A DNA stretch of 19,850 bases from Candidatus Omnitrophota bacterium (lineage in GTDB: Bacteria > Omnitrophota > Gorgyraeia > Aquiviventales > Aquiviventaceae), in NCBI GenBank assembly GCA_016206725.1, contig JACQRA010000077.1, positions 1-19,850 on the forward strand. The letters run 5' to 3'. A program made the position numbers and the translations under genes. This document shows, in pieces, positions 7,590-14,675 of this stretch. The notes below the pieces were generated by a model, which was not told where the DNA came from, searched no databases, and worked only from the letters and a program-made list of their open reading frames with translations. Every line of letters starts with the position of its first letter. Within the stretch, counting starts at the first letter, position 1.

Positions 7590-9089
7590 TCAGTGGACCG
7601 CAACGACTCTCGTGAGTTTGACACCCAAAGCCCGCTCCACCACGTCCCGGTCAGAAAATGGCACGGTGACGTGGTCAAAAATCTGATAGGCCTCGTGACC
7701 CTTGCCGGCAATCAGCACGGCATCATCTGGCTTCGCGATGGACAAGGCGGTACGGATGGCCTCTTCGCGGTCCACCACCACGTGAAGATCACGAACATCC
7801 GTGAGGCATCCTGATTTGATCTGGTGAATAATCTCCAGGGGATCCTCGCTGCGCGGGTTGTCAGAGGTCAGCACCACGACATCCGCCAGGAGGGAGGCGA
7901 GTTGCCCCATGACCGGTCGTTTCGTCTGATCGCGATCCCCCCCGCACCCGAAGACCACGATCAGCCGTCCACGAACCAACTCACGCAACGACAACAATAC
8001 CAACCGTAGCGCATCAGCGGTATGAGCATAATCGATCACCGCCGTGATCCCGGTATCGTTCGCAATCCGCTCCATCCGCCCAGGGACTTGCAAGAAATTC
8101 GCCATGCCCTGTTGGATCGCCTCAACCGGCACGCCTACCGAGAGACTCGCAGCGCATGCCGCCGCCATGTTGGCAACGTTGTGCCGACCCACGAGCGGAC
8201 TGTTCAGGGGAAACGTCCCCCACGGGCTGTCAATCACCAGGCTGGCGCCCTGCCACGTACAGAGGATGTTGCGAACTCGAACGGCACGACCCTGAGCGGA
8301 CTCCTCACCCTCTTGCGTGTGATACGGGAGGGCCTTCAAGGAAGCCAGGAGCGTGGCTCCATACGGATCATCCGCATTGATGACCGCCGTTCCCGTTGGA
8401 CGCAGGGAGGAGAAAATTTTTCGTTTGGCCTGGGCGTAGCGCTCGCGCGTCTGGTGATAATCCAGATGGTCCGACCCGAGGTTCGTGAAGACGGCCGCCT
8501 CAAACCGCACGCCGTCGATGCGATCTTGATCTAGCGCATGGGAAGAGACTTCCATCACGCACCACCGCAGGCGTTGCTCCACCATCTTAGAAAGCAACCG
8601 TTGCAGCTCCAACGCGCCGGGGGTCGTATTGATGGACGGCAGGGTCCGTTCGCCGATTTGATACGTCACGGTGCCGAGGAGGCCGACACCCTGGCCGGAT
8701 GCCTCCAGGATAGATTTCAGCAGATACGTCGTCGTCGTCTTCCCGTTCGTACCGGTGACGCCGATAAACTGCAAACGCGTGGCCGGCTCGCCATAGAATC
8801 GCGCGGCCAAGATCGGGAGGCTGCGTCGTGTGTCCTGCACGAGGATGACGGGACCCCGGAGGGAGGCCTCCGGTGGGACCCACCCGTAGGGGAGACGTTC
8901 CACGACCACGGCGACGGCTCCACGCTGGATCGCCTCATCGAGAAATGCGTGTCCATCGTGGTGCGGTCCTCGAACCGCCACAAACACCTCACCCGGCTTG
9001 ACCTGCTTGGAATGACACGAGATGCCGGCAATCGGGATCGGCGGAATCGTCTGCGTCGTCAAGCCCTGAAGTAAGCTGCGCAACGTCAT
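7590..9089 (-). CDS. murE: UDP-MurNAc-L-alanyl-D-glutamate--2,6-diaminopimelate ligase MurE
   Basis: MurE adds the third stem-peptide residue with ATP. The 499-residue protein has the P-loop VTGTNGKTTTTYLL (about 111-124), NTTPGALELQ (about 154-163), EVSSHALDQDRIDG (about 180-193), NLGSDHLDYH (about 203-212), a likely carbamylated lysine in YAQAKRKIF (K222), DYAHTADAL (about 353-361) and GKGHEAYQIF (about 462-471). The DNPR motif (410-413) marks meso-diaminopimelate specificity rather than lysine. The start at 9089 (MTLRSLLQG) matches the usual MurE N-terminus, but there is no Shine-Dalgarno: the GGGGACAC palindrome ends 9 bases upstream. An in-frame TTG at 9131 inside that element is an alternative and would add 14 residues. 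Confidence 0.96.
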   Translation of the reverse strand: MTLRSLLQGLTTQTIPPIPIAGISCHSKQVKPGEVFVAVRGPHHDGHAFLDEAIQRGAVAVVVERLPYGWVPPEASLRGPVILVQDTRRSLPILAARFYGEPATRLQFIGVTGTNGKTTTTYLLKSILEASGQGVGLLGTVTYQIGERTLPSINTTPGALELQRLLSKMVEQRLRWCVMEVSSHALDQDRIDGVRFEAAVFTNLGSDHLDYHQTRERYAQAKRKIFSSLRPTGTAVINADDPYGATLLASLKALPYHTQEGEESAQGRAVRVRNILCTWQGASLVIDSPWGTFPLNSPLVGRHNVANMAAACAASLSVGVPVEAIQQGMANFLQVPGRMERIANDTGITAVIDYAHTADALRLVLLSLRELVRGRLIVVFGCGGDRDQTKRPVMGQLASLLADVVVLTSDNPRSEDPLEIIHQIKSGCLTDVRDLHVVVDREEAIRTALSIAKPDDAVLIAGKGHEAYQIFDHVTVPFSDRDVVERALGVKLTRVVAVH

Positions 9090-9098
9090 TGCAAAAGA

Positions 9099-9146
9099 GG
9101 GGACACAAACAATTTGGTCATAATTGGGCAATGTGTTTGTGTCCCC
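9099..9146. repeat. GGGGACAC palindromic element, copy 2 (ftsI/murE)
   Basis: Arms 9099-9110 (GGGGACACAAAC) and 9135-9146 (GTTTGTGTCCCC) are perfect inverted repeats around a 24-base AT-rich middle. The element encodes the ftsI tail (GHKHIAQL) and contains the ftsI TGA at 9120-9118; it ends 9 bases before the murE ATG. Its middle differs from copies 1, 3 and 4, so it is the most diverged copy. Confidence 0.85.
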
Positions 9147-10839
9147 GATTCTCGCCGCCGTAGAGCTCCCAGTACCCGGCTAATTGCTCCACCGTCCGTT
9201 TAAAGATGGGGGCGGCGACAACGCCTCCGAAATACAGCGGGCGCGGCTCGTCGATCGACACCACCATCACAAAGCGTGGATCAGGCACCGGCCCGTAGCC
9301 AACGAAGGAGGCAACGAACAGGCTGTGGGAGTAGCGGCCAGTCGGCTCAAGTTTTTGAGCCGTCCCGGTTTTACCGGCCGCCGTGAGGCCCTGGATGTTC
9401 GCCAGCCGGCCGGTGCCTGATTCCACGACACTGGTGAGCATGTCATGCAATTGGTCAACCGTCTCTTGACGCAGCAATCTCTCGCGCTGCGACGGTTGGT
9501 AGTCCCGAAGGACTTCTCCTGATGAGGTCTGAATGCGCTGGATGAGATACGGCGTGACCTTCCAACCTCCATTGGCGACGATCGAGGTCATGACGGCGAG
9601 CTGAATCGGTGTCGCCGCCACCTCCTGCCCCATCGGAATGTTGAAAGGCGAGAGCTTGGACCATCGCTCGGGAGGGGTGACGATGCCGCGCACTTCCCCC
9701 GGCAGCTCGATGCCCGTCTTCTGCCCGAAGCCGAAGCCCCGGATGTACTGCGAGAACACCTGCGGCGTCAGGCGCTGCGCCGCCTTCACCGTGCCGATGT
9801 TGGACGACTTCACGATCACTTCGCGGAACGTCAACCATCCGTGGGGCGTGTGATCGTGCAGGATGCGGCGGCCGATCGTGCGGTACTCGCCATTCTCGCA
9901 GAAGAATCGCTCCTCGGGGCGAACGAGGCCTTCCTCAAGCAGGGCGGCAGCGGTGACGATCTTAAAAACGCTGCCCGGCTCAAAGAGATCCGTGACGGCT
10001 CGGTTGCGCCGCGCCTCAGCCGGCACGCGCGCGGGATGATTCGGATCGAAGGCGGGCTGGTTGGCGATGGCGAGGATCGCACCGGTGTGAGGATCCATCA
10101 CGACGATCGTCCCCCCCTTGGCGCGAAACTCCTTGACCCCCCATGACAGCATCTCCTCCACCACGCCTTGCACAACGCTGTCGAGGGTCAACACCACATC
10201 AGAGCCGGGTTGCGGATCAATCCGGCGCGTCCACGGCCCGACCAGCAGACGCCCTCTCGCATCGCGAAGGGTGGACTCCCAACCACGACGTCCCCGCAAC
10301 ACGCCGTCATACGCCAACTCCAACCCCTCCAGTCCCTGCTGATCGATATTGGTAAATCCCAACAGATGTGCGGCGAGGGGCCCATTCGGGTAGATGCGCT
10401 TAGGCTCTTCCACGATCCCAATCCCTTCCCGCTGGAAACGGACGAGTTGATCCACGACGTCTCGATCCGCGTGTCGCGCCAGCCAAACAAACCCTTTGTC
10501 TTGCTCCAGCCGGCGCTTCAAGAGCCGCTCATGGCGGTCAACAATCGGCGCGATCGCATGCGCGAGATAGGCCTTCGCCTCCACCTGACGTGGATTCGCA
10601 AAAACGGAAGGAGCTCGGACGGTCGTGGCCAAGAGGCGGCCGTCTCGGTCCAAGATGTTCCCGCGAGGGGCAATGAGCGTGTGAGCGATCCGGTGCTGCG
10701 CCTCAGCCAACCGCGAGAGCTGCCGCGATTGGAAGAGTTGAAGGTAGAGACACCGCGCCCACAGCACGCCGAAGAGGACGAGGAACGCGACACACACCCC
10801 AACGATCCGCTGATTGGTCGTCTTGAAGCTCTTCGTCAT
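9118..10839 (-). CDS. ftsI: Septal peptidoglycan transpeptidase FtsI (penicillin-binding protein 3, class B)
   Basis: FtsI crosslinks peptidoglycan at the septum in the periplasm, working with FtsW and the FtsQLB complex. The 573-residue protein has a short basic cytoplasmic tail, one N-terminal membrane anchor (about 11-29), the class B dimerisation segment (around APRGNILDRDGRLLA, 57-71) and a transpeptidase domain. Active-site motifs are intact: SVFK with nucleophile Ser290, SSN (345-347) and KTG (490-492). No PASTA repeats follow. The start ATG at 10839 overlaps the ftsL stop as ATGA. The final residues after GGENR are encoded by the GGGGACAC palindrome, which also supplies the stop, so the native C-terminus was probably altered there without touching the catalytic domain. 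Confidence 0.96.
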   Translation of the reverse strand: MTKSFKTTNQRIVGVCVAFLVLFGVLWARCLYLQLFQSRQLSRLAEAQHRIAHTLIAPRGNILDRDGRLLATTVRAPSVFANPRQVEAKAYLAHAIAPIVDRHERLLKRRLEQDKGFVWLARHADRDVVDQLVRFQREGIGIVEEPKRIYPNGPLAAHLLGFTNIDQQGLEGLELAYDGVLRGRRGWESTLRDARGRLLVGPWTRRIDPQPGSDVVLTLDSVVQGVVEEMLSWGVKEFRAKGGTIVVMDPHTGAILAIANQPAFDPNHPARVPAEARRNRAVTDLFEPGSVFKIVTAAALLEEGLVRPEERFFCENGEYRTIGRRILHDHTPHGWLTFREVIVKSSNIGTVKAAQRLTPQVFSQYIRGFGFGQKTGIELPGEVRGIVTPPERWSKLSPFNIPMGQEVAATPIQLAVMTSIVANGGWKVTPYLIQRIQTSSGEVLRDYQPSQRERLLRQETVDQLHDMLTSVVESGTGRLANIQGLTAAGKTGTAQKLEPTGRYSHSLFVASFVGYGPVPDPRFVMVVSIDEPRPLYFGGVVAAPIFKRTVEQLAGYWELYGGENRGHKHIAQL

Positions 10840-11183
10840 CGTTCGTCGTTGTTCATCGCCAATCGTGCCGTTCCTAGCGTCGGAAGTTCCCGCCTCGCAA
10901 CAAAGGGGATACGCTCATTCGCCATCTTCTTCGCCAGGCTGGCGGGGGCCTGTAAGGCGACCACCTGCGTTTCCAGCCATTGGGTGTCGTTTTCTACGGC
11001 ATGGAGTTGAACCGCTTGCCGGCCCGCGGCATAGGCCGACCGCCATACCGTCACGGCAACCGCCACCTTGATGAGCCCAATGACGGTCAACCCACCCACC
11101 AACATAACCCAGCGAGAAGGTAGAAGATGGAAGGTAGAAGGCAGAAATCTTCCTTCTTCTCTCTTCCTTCTTCCCTCTTTCAT
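10836..11183 (-). CDS. ftsL: Cell division protein FtsL (FtsL/septum formation initiator type)
   Basis: The 115-residue product has the FtsL layout: a basic cytoplasmic tail (1-25), one membrane helix (about 26-48, WVMLVGGLTVIGLIKVAVAV) and a periplasmic segment compatible with a short coiled coil (about 55-92). In the divisome FtsL binds FtsB and FtsQ and activates FtsWI. Sequence conservation in this family is low; the call rests on topology, length and its place between rsmH and ftsI. The ATG at 11183 overlaps the rsmH stop as ATGA, and GGAG lies 8 bases upstream. The first 20 or so residues (KEGRRKREEGRF and onward) are encoded by a heptamer repeat, so the cytoplasmic tail is repeat-made. 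Confidence 0.85.
   Translation of the reverse strand: MKEGRRKREEGRFLPSTFHLLPSRWVMLVGGLTVIGLIKVAVAVTVWRSAYAAGRQAVQLHAVENDTQWLETQVVALQAPASLAKKMANERIPFVARRELPTLGTARLAMNNDER
11114..11176. repeat. Heptamer tandem repeat with strand switch at the rsmH/ftsL junction
   Basis: Nine 7-base units lie in register. On the plus strand the first five are purine-rich (GAGAAGG, TAGAAGA, TGGAAGG, TAGAAGG, CAGAAAT) and the next four are the complementary kind (CTTCCTT, CTTCTCT, CTTCCTT, CTTCCCT). The two halves can fold back on each other or form a purine-pyrimidine tract. The array encodes most of the FtsL cytoplasmic tail. Confidence 0.8.
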
Positions 11184-12121
11184 TGGAGTTTCTCCACCGC
11201 TCGAAGCCTCGCGGAGCGGCTGCGTGGATTCGCCGCGATCTCGGTCTCTGAGGGGCGGATCGGTTTCTTCGTCAACACGCGAACAACGCCGGTCTGTTCC
11301 TCTTGGCGAAAGGCTTGCTTCACCGCGCGATCTTCCAATGAGTGAAAGGCAATGATCACGGCCCTGCCGCCTGGAGCCAGCACGTCAGGCAACACCTCGA
11401 GGAGACGTTTCAATGCCGCCAACTCGTCATTGACGACGATGCGCAGCGCCTGGAAGGTTCGAGTCGCCGGATGAATGCGAGAGGTTCCCCGATGGAGGGG
11501 AATGACCCGCTCGATCAAATGAGCGAGTTGGCTCGTCGTCTCGATCGGATGGGGCTTGCGGGTCTCGACAATCCGTCGAGCAATGCGCCCCGCCCATCGC
11601 TCTTCCCCGTACGTCCACAACAGGTCGGTCAATTCACGCTGCGAGAGTTGTTGAATCAACGAAGCGGCGGTCACGGATTGACGTGGGTCCATCCGCATAT
11701 CGAGCGGACCGTCCCGCAGGAAGCTAAATCCCCGCTGAGCATCATCCACCTGCAGGCTCGACATGCCAAGATCCGCGATCACCCCATCCACCGTGCTGCA
11801 GCCGAGACGCTGCAACATCATCGGCAGGTCTTGGAAATTCCCCTGCACCAACTCGACGTGCGGCGCGAACTCGATCAGCCGGTTCTTCGCGCGCTCCAGG
11901 GCCTGCGCATCGCAATCGATGGCGATCAGCCGCCCCGAGGGCATGAGACGCGGCAGCACCGCCAAGCTATGCCCTCCCAACCCCACGGTGCAATCCACCA
12001 CCGTCGCATGTGACGTTGGCGCAAGGCATTCGATGATTTCCTTGAGGAGAACAGGCGCATGTTGAAAGGGGGAAGGCTGAAGGGGAGTGGGGGAAGGTTC
12101 GGTCATGGTTTCGAGCATCAT
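11180..12121 (-). CDS. rsmH: 16S rRNA (cytosine(1402)-N(4))-methyltransferase RsmH (MraW)
   Basis: RsmH methylates N4 of C1402 in the 16S rRNA decoding centre using S-adenosylmethionine. The 313-residue protein has the family start HAPVLLKEIIE (about 21-31), the SAM-binding motif DCTVGLGGHS (about 43-52), AIDCDAQAL, and the diagnostic block ADLGMSSLQVDDAQRGFSF through LDMRMD (about 116-145), then TFQALRIVVNDEL and IAFHSLEDRAVK near the C-terminus. The ATG at 12121 overlaps the mraZ stop as ATGA; an in-frame ATG at 12106 is possible. Residues before FQHAPVL (Pro/Ser/Thr-rich) come from a heptamer repeat. Its position directly after mraZ is canonical. Confidence 0.96.
   Translation of the reverse strand: MMLETMTEPSPTPLQPSPFQHAPVLLKEIIECLAPTSHATVVDCTVGLGGHSLAVLPRLMPSGRLIAIDCDAQALERAKNRLIEFAPHVELVQGNFQDLPMMLQRLGCSTVDGVIADLGMSSLQVDDAQRGFSFLRDGPLDMRMDPRQSVTAASLIQQLSQRELTDLLWTYGEERWAGRIARRIVETRKPHPIETTSQLAHLIERVIPLHRGTSRIHPATRTFQALRIVVNDELAALKRLLEVLPDVLAPGGRAVIIAFHSLEDRAVKQAFRQEEQTGVVRVLTKKPIRPSETEIAANPRSRSARLRAVEKLQ
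12063..12097. repeat. Heptamer tandem repeat in the 5' end of rsmH
   Basis: Five 7-base units with pattern NNGAAGG on the plus strand: TGAAAGG, GGGAAGG, CTGAAGG, GGAGTGG, GGGAAGG. They encode the Pro-rich N-terminal extension of RsmH ahead of the conserved HAPVLL. The unit core (GAAGG) is the same as in the purine half of the array at 11114-11148. Confidence 0.75.
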
Positions 12122-12555
12122 TCCAAGAGAATTTTTTCGGCGACGTCTTCAAACTGCTGCGCAGACGCCTGGGAGAACTCCTGCCACTGCGCCTTGGCCC
12201 ACAGCTCGATGCGCGTGGAGACCCCGATGACCACAAGGTCTTGCTTGATGTGTGCAAACTCTTTGAGAGGCTTGGGAATCAGCAAACGCCCCAGCCGATC
12301 CAGCTCAATCTCGACGGCCCCTGAAAAGAAGAGGCGATTAAACTTGCGTCCCTCGACTTTGGTGAAGGGGATTTGCTTGAATCGGCTTTCGACCGCTCGC
12401 CATTCAGGTTCAGGAAAGAGGAACAAGCATCCATCCAACCCTCGGGTGAGAAAAACAGTGTCAACGCCGTTGGCATGGAGCGCTTGTCGAAACTTGGCGG
12501 GAATAATGGCGCGGCCCTTACGGTCGATGGCGTGTTCGTATTCGCCGTAGAACAT
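12118..12555 (-). CDS. mraZ: Transcriptional regulator MraZ
   Basis: MraZ is a ring-forming SpoVT/AbrB-fold DNA-binding protein that controls its own dcw operon. The 145-residue product has the two tandem MraZ domains: MFYGEYEHAIDRKGRAIIPAKFR at the N-terminus and IELDRLGRLLIPKPLKEFAHI in the second half (about 79-98), each with the D-x-x-G/L-R-x-x-I-P core. GGAGG lies 6 bases before the ATG at 12555, which sets the start; the frame is open to 12648 but that part is promoter and repeat. The leader carries three MraZ boxes. First gene of the dcw cluster, overlapping rsmH by 4 bases. Confidence 0.97.
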   Translation of the reverse strand: MFYGEYEHAIDRKGRAIIPAKFRQALHANGVDTVFLTRGLDGCLFLFPEPEWRAVESRFKQIPFTKVEGRKFNRLFFSGAVEIELDRLGRLLIPKPLKEFAHIKQDLVVIGVSTRIELWAKAQWQEFSQASAQQFEDVAEKILLE

Positions 12556-12579
12556 CCACTTCCTCCCACTTTCTCCCAC
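12555..12579 (-). promoter_or_regulatory. MraZ operator: three GTGGG/GTGGA boxes at 10-bp spacing
   Basis: On the minus strand GTGGG occurs at 12579-12575 and 12569-12565, and GTGGA at 12559-12555, exactly one helical turn apart (boxes separated by AGAAA and AGGAA). Known MraZ operators are direct TGGGN repeats with 5-base spacers upstream of mraZ. Here they lie downstream of the predicted transcription start, and box 2 overlaps the mraZ Shine-Dalgarno (12566-12562), so bound MraZ should block transcription, most simply by autorepression. Confidence 0.88.
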
Positions 12580-12591
12580 AGAAACGCTCAA

Positions 12592-12620
12592 ACTATACCT
12601 GTTCCCTCCACTGCTGTCAA
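12592..12620 (-). promoter_or_regulatory. Sigma70-type promoter of the mraZ/dcw operon
   Basis: TTGACA at 12620-12615 and TATAGT at 12597-12592 are separated by exactly 17 bases. Predicted transcription start is near 12585, giving a leader of about 30 bases that holds the MraZ boxes and the Shine-Dalgarno. The match to consensus is nearly perfect. No other promoter of this quality was noticed inside the cluster. Confidence 0.88.
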
Positions 12621-12638
12621 GGGAAAATCGGGAAAATC

Positions 12639-12680
12639 GGGGACACAAAACAACTCCTGAAAAAGTTGGTTTGTGTCCCC
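12639..12680. repeat. GGGGACAC palindromic element, copy 3 (ribF/mraZ)
   Basis: Arms 12639-12654 (GGGGACACAAAACAAC) and 12665-12680 pair with one mismatch around a 10-base loop. It is a 42-base relative of the 40-base core of copy 1, in opposite orientation. It lies between the ribF stop and the mraZ promoter (its edge is 18 bases upstream of the -35 box), and could act as an imperfect transcription terminator for the upstream operon; on the minus strand only short T-runs (GATTTTCCCGATTTT) follow, while on the plus strand GTTTTT follows. Confidence 0.8.
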
Positions 12681-12707
12681 GTTTTTAGAGGTGGGATAAA
12701 AGGAGGC

Positions 12708-13628
12708 TTAGGGAAGGAGCTTGACCCGACGGAGATCCCGCCGGATTTGCCGGATGAGCGCGTCACGATCCGTAAAACGGCGCTCACGACGCAGATATTC
12801 AAGAAGACTGAGGGTCACGGTGTGGCCGTAGAGCTGTCCTCGAAATCGAGGCAGATGGACCTCGCAGACAACGCCTCCCCCACGGCCGAAGGTCGGACGC
12901 GTCCCAAGATTCATCAGCCCTTCATGGCGTCGCCCGCGCAGGCTGGTCACCACCCGATAGACCCCATGGGGCGGCAGCAGGGTGGCATGGAGTTTGATGT
13001 TCGCGGTGGGAAATCCCAATCGGCTGGCCCGACCAACGCCGTGCACCACACGGCCGCTCAGCTCGACGTGACGGCCCAACAACTGACGTGCTTCTGCGAG
13101 CGCTCCGTGTTGAACGAGCCGTCGAATGCGTGAACTGGAAATCGGCGCGTCCCCTGATCGTACCGCCGGCAAGGCCATGATCCGCATGCCATACGATGAT
13201 CCTCCCCGACGCAAGAGCGAGAGATCTCCTCGACGATCTTTCCCGAAGGCAAACGCATCCCCGACGACCACCCACCGGGCGCGGAGCTGCCTCCACAGCA
13301 GGGAGCGAATGAACTCGTCGGGGCTGATACGGGAGAAGGCGGGTGTAAATCGGATCACCCAAATCAGATGAGCGCCGAGGTCTTCGATCAGTTTCAACCG
13401 CCGAGCGAGCGGCATGAGCGGAGGCGGGGCATGACGCGGATCCAGCACGAGCTGCGGATCGGGGTCAAAGGTCACCGCGACACTCGTCCCCCGCAGACGT
13501 CGAGCCAGACGGACCGCGGTCCGAATGAGTCGCTGGTGGGCTCGATGGACCCCGTCGAACATCCCGATCGTCACGACCGCTCGAGGCGGCATGGCGGGGA
13601 GACGGTTACGACCAATGATGACGGGCAT
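12708..13628 (-). CDS. ribF: Bifunctional riboflavin kinase / FAD synthetase RibF
   Basis: RibF phosphorylates riboflavin to FMN and adenylates FMN to FAD in the cytoplasm. The 306-residue product has the N-terminal nucleotidyltransferase domain (VVTIGMFDGVHRAHQ, about 18-32; family motif G-x-FDGVH; later SSSRIR) and the C-terminal flavokinase domain (GRASRLGFPTANI, PHGVYRV, NLGTRPTFG, EVHLPRFRGQLYG). The ATG at 13628 (MPVIIGRN) matches the short lead of family members and overlaps truB by 23 bases; no good Shine-Dalgarno is seen, so translation may be coupled. GTG (13661) and ATG (13592) are alternatives. It is the last gene of the right-hand operon; ribF after truB is common in bacteria. 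Confidence 0.94.
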   Translation of the reverse strand: MPVIIGRNRLPAMPPRAVVTIGMFDGVHRAHQRLIRTAVRLARRLRGTSVAVTFDPDPQLVLDPRHAPPPLMPLARRLKLIEDLGAHLIWVIRFTPAFSRISPDEFIRSLLWRQLRARWVVVGDAFAFGKDRRGDLSLLRRGGSSYGMRIMALPAVRSGDAPISSSRIRRLVQHGALAEARQLLGRHVELSGRVVHGVGRASRLGFPTANIKLHATLLPPHGVYRVVTSLRGRRHEGLMNLGTRPTFGRGGGVVCEVHLPRFRGQLYGHTVTLSLLEYLRRERRFTDRDALIRQIRRDLRRVKLLP

Positions 13629-14325
13629 GTGCAGATGGTTGAGGAATGCGCAACGCCGCACGCAACTCGTCGGGTGCAGCCTGTTGAATCCACGACAGCG
13701 GATGAGCCGCGTCGAGCGTCCACGGGCCGACCGCCGTCCGCGTCAGTTGTGCGACGTGACCGACCGTGCCCAGGCGCTGCGCGATCACCTCGGCCAGCGT
13801 GCGCACGTACGTCCCTGACGAACAGTCAACGCGACAGCGAATCGTCTGTGTCGTGGTCTCGTGAAGCACGATCTGAAAGATCTCCACTCGACGAGGCGAC
13901 ACGGATTGGGGCATGCCTCGACGCGTCCACCAGTAGAGCGGCCGCCCCCGTACTTTGACCGCGCTGAAGGGAGGCGGGGTCTGGAACAGGGGCCCGGTCA
14001 GCGATCGAAGGATCTCTTCCACGTGAGCGCGATCCCATGCAGCCACCGTGGCGGTCGAGATCGTCTGACCCCATGCGTCACCGGTATCCGTCTGGCGACC
14101 CAGGCGGATCACCGTCTCGTACCGTTTGGGATACGTTTGGATGTCCCGTTGGCATTGGGTCGCTCGCCCCACCAGCACCACCAGCACGCCTTCCGCAATG
14201 GGATCGAGCGTGCCGGCATGCCCGATGCGCCGGATGCCCAATCGGCGACGGAGCTGATCCACCACGTCGTGGGATGTGGGCCCTTGAGGTTTGTTGACGA
14301 CGAGCACCCCTTCACTATCCGGCAT
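13606..14325 (-). CDS. truB: tRNA pseudouridine(55) synthase TruB
   Basis: TruB makes pseudouridine 55 in the T-loop of tRNAs. The 239-residue product is shorter than some relatives, lacking much of a C-terminal PUA-like extension. Visible: GVLVVNKPQGPTSHDVV (about 6-22), the catalytic motif GHAGTLDPIAEGVL with its aspartate (about 35-48), TGDAWG, QTPPPFSAVKVRGRPLY, and CSSGTYVRTLAEVIAQRLG. The ATG at 14325 shares a base with the rbfA stop (TGATG); a GTG one codon earlier is possible. The rbfA-truB-ribF order is widely conserved and links ribosome and tRNA maturation. Confidence 0.95.
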   Translation of the reverse strand: MPDSEGVLVVNKPQGPTSHDVVDQLRRRLGIRRIGHAGTLDPIAEGVLVVLVGRATQCQRDIQTYPKRYETVIRLGRQTDTGDAWGQTISTATVAAWDRAHVEEILRSLTGPLFQTPPPFSAVKVRGRPLYWWTRRGMPQSVSPRRVEIFQIVLHETTTQTIRCRVDCSSGTYVRTLAEVIAQRLGTVGHVAQLTRTAVGPWTLDAAHPLSWIQQAAPDELRAALRIPQPSAHARHHWS

Positions 14326-14675
14326 CACGAGGGTGGCTGTTTCAGTCGATCGAGCGTACGGGTCAGGTCAATCGAGCCCTGGATGGATTCATCAAATCGA
14401 AAGATCAACTGCGGGATGATCCGCAATCGAAGGCGCTTCTTGATCAGGCTGCGAACGTAGCCGCTGGACCGATCCAGCACCTGCTGGCACCGATCTCTCG
14501 CGTCTTCCCCACCCAAACAACTAAATCCCACCTTCGCATACGACATGTCGTTGGAGAGCTCGGCGCGAGTCACCGTGACGAATCCGAGATCAGGATCTTT
14601 GATGTCTCGTTGGAGGATCAACGCGATCTCCCGTTGAAGCTGCTCGTTCAGCCGTTCCTTGCGCGTCCCAAACAT
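14325..14675 (-). CDS. rbfA: 30S ribosome-binding factor RbfA
   Basis: RbfA is a small KH-type protein that binds immature 30S subunits and helps process the 16S rRNA 5' end. The 116-residue product has the typical start RKERLNEQLQREIALILQRDIKDPDLG (about 5-31 of this frame), VTVTRAELSNDMSYAKVGFS (strand and turn), and RSLIKKRLRLRIIPQLIFRFDESI (the conserved C-terminal half). The ATG at 14675 overlaps the preceding gene's stop as TAATG. AGGGGA lies about 10 bases upstream. The neighbour that usually precedes it, infB, is absent; a tRNA nucleotidyltransferase-like gene is there instead. Confidence 0.93.
   Translation of the reverse strand: MFGTRKERLNEQLQREIALILQRDIKDPDLGFVTVTRAELSNDMSYAKVGFSCLGGEDARDRCQQVLDRSSGYVRSLIKKRLRLRIIPQLIFRFDESIQGSIDLTRTLDRLKQPPS

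Noticed and set aside
7554..7592. Regulatory stem in the murE/murF gap
   Set aside because: Only a 6-base TGACCG/CGGTCA stem with a large loop can be seen, which is within chance for GC-rich DNA.
7520..7711. 64-residue N-terminal extension of murF
   Set aside because: It overlaps murE, has no family match, and GGAGG lies just before the ATG at 7519.
12639..12680. Confident rho-independent terminator between ribF and mraZ
   Set aside because: The hairpin is strong, but the minus-strand T-run is broken (GATTTTCCC); a better T-run follows on the plus strand, where no gene needs it. The same palindrome sits within operons at other sites, so it is annotated as a repeat.
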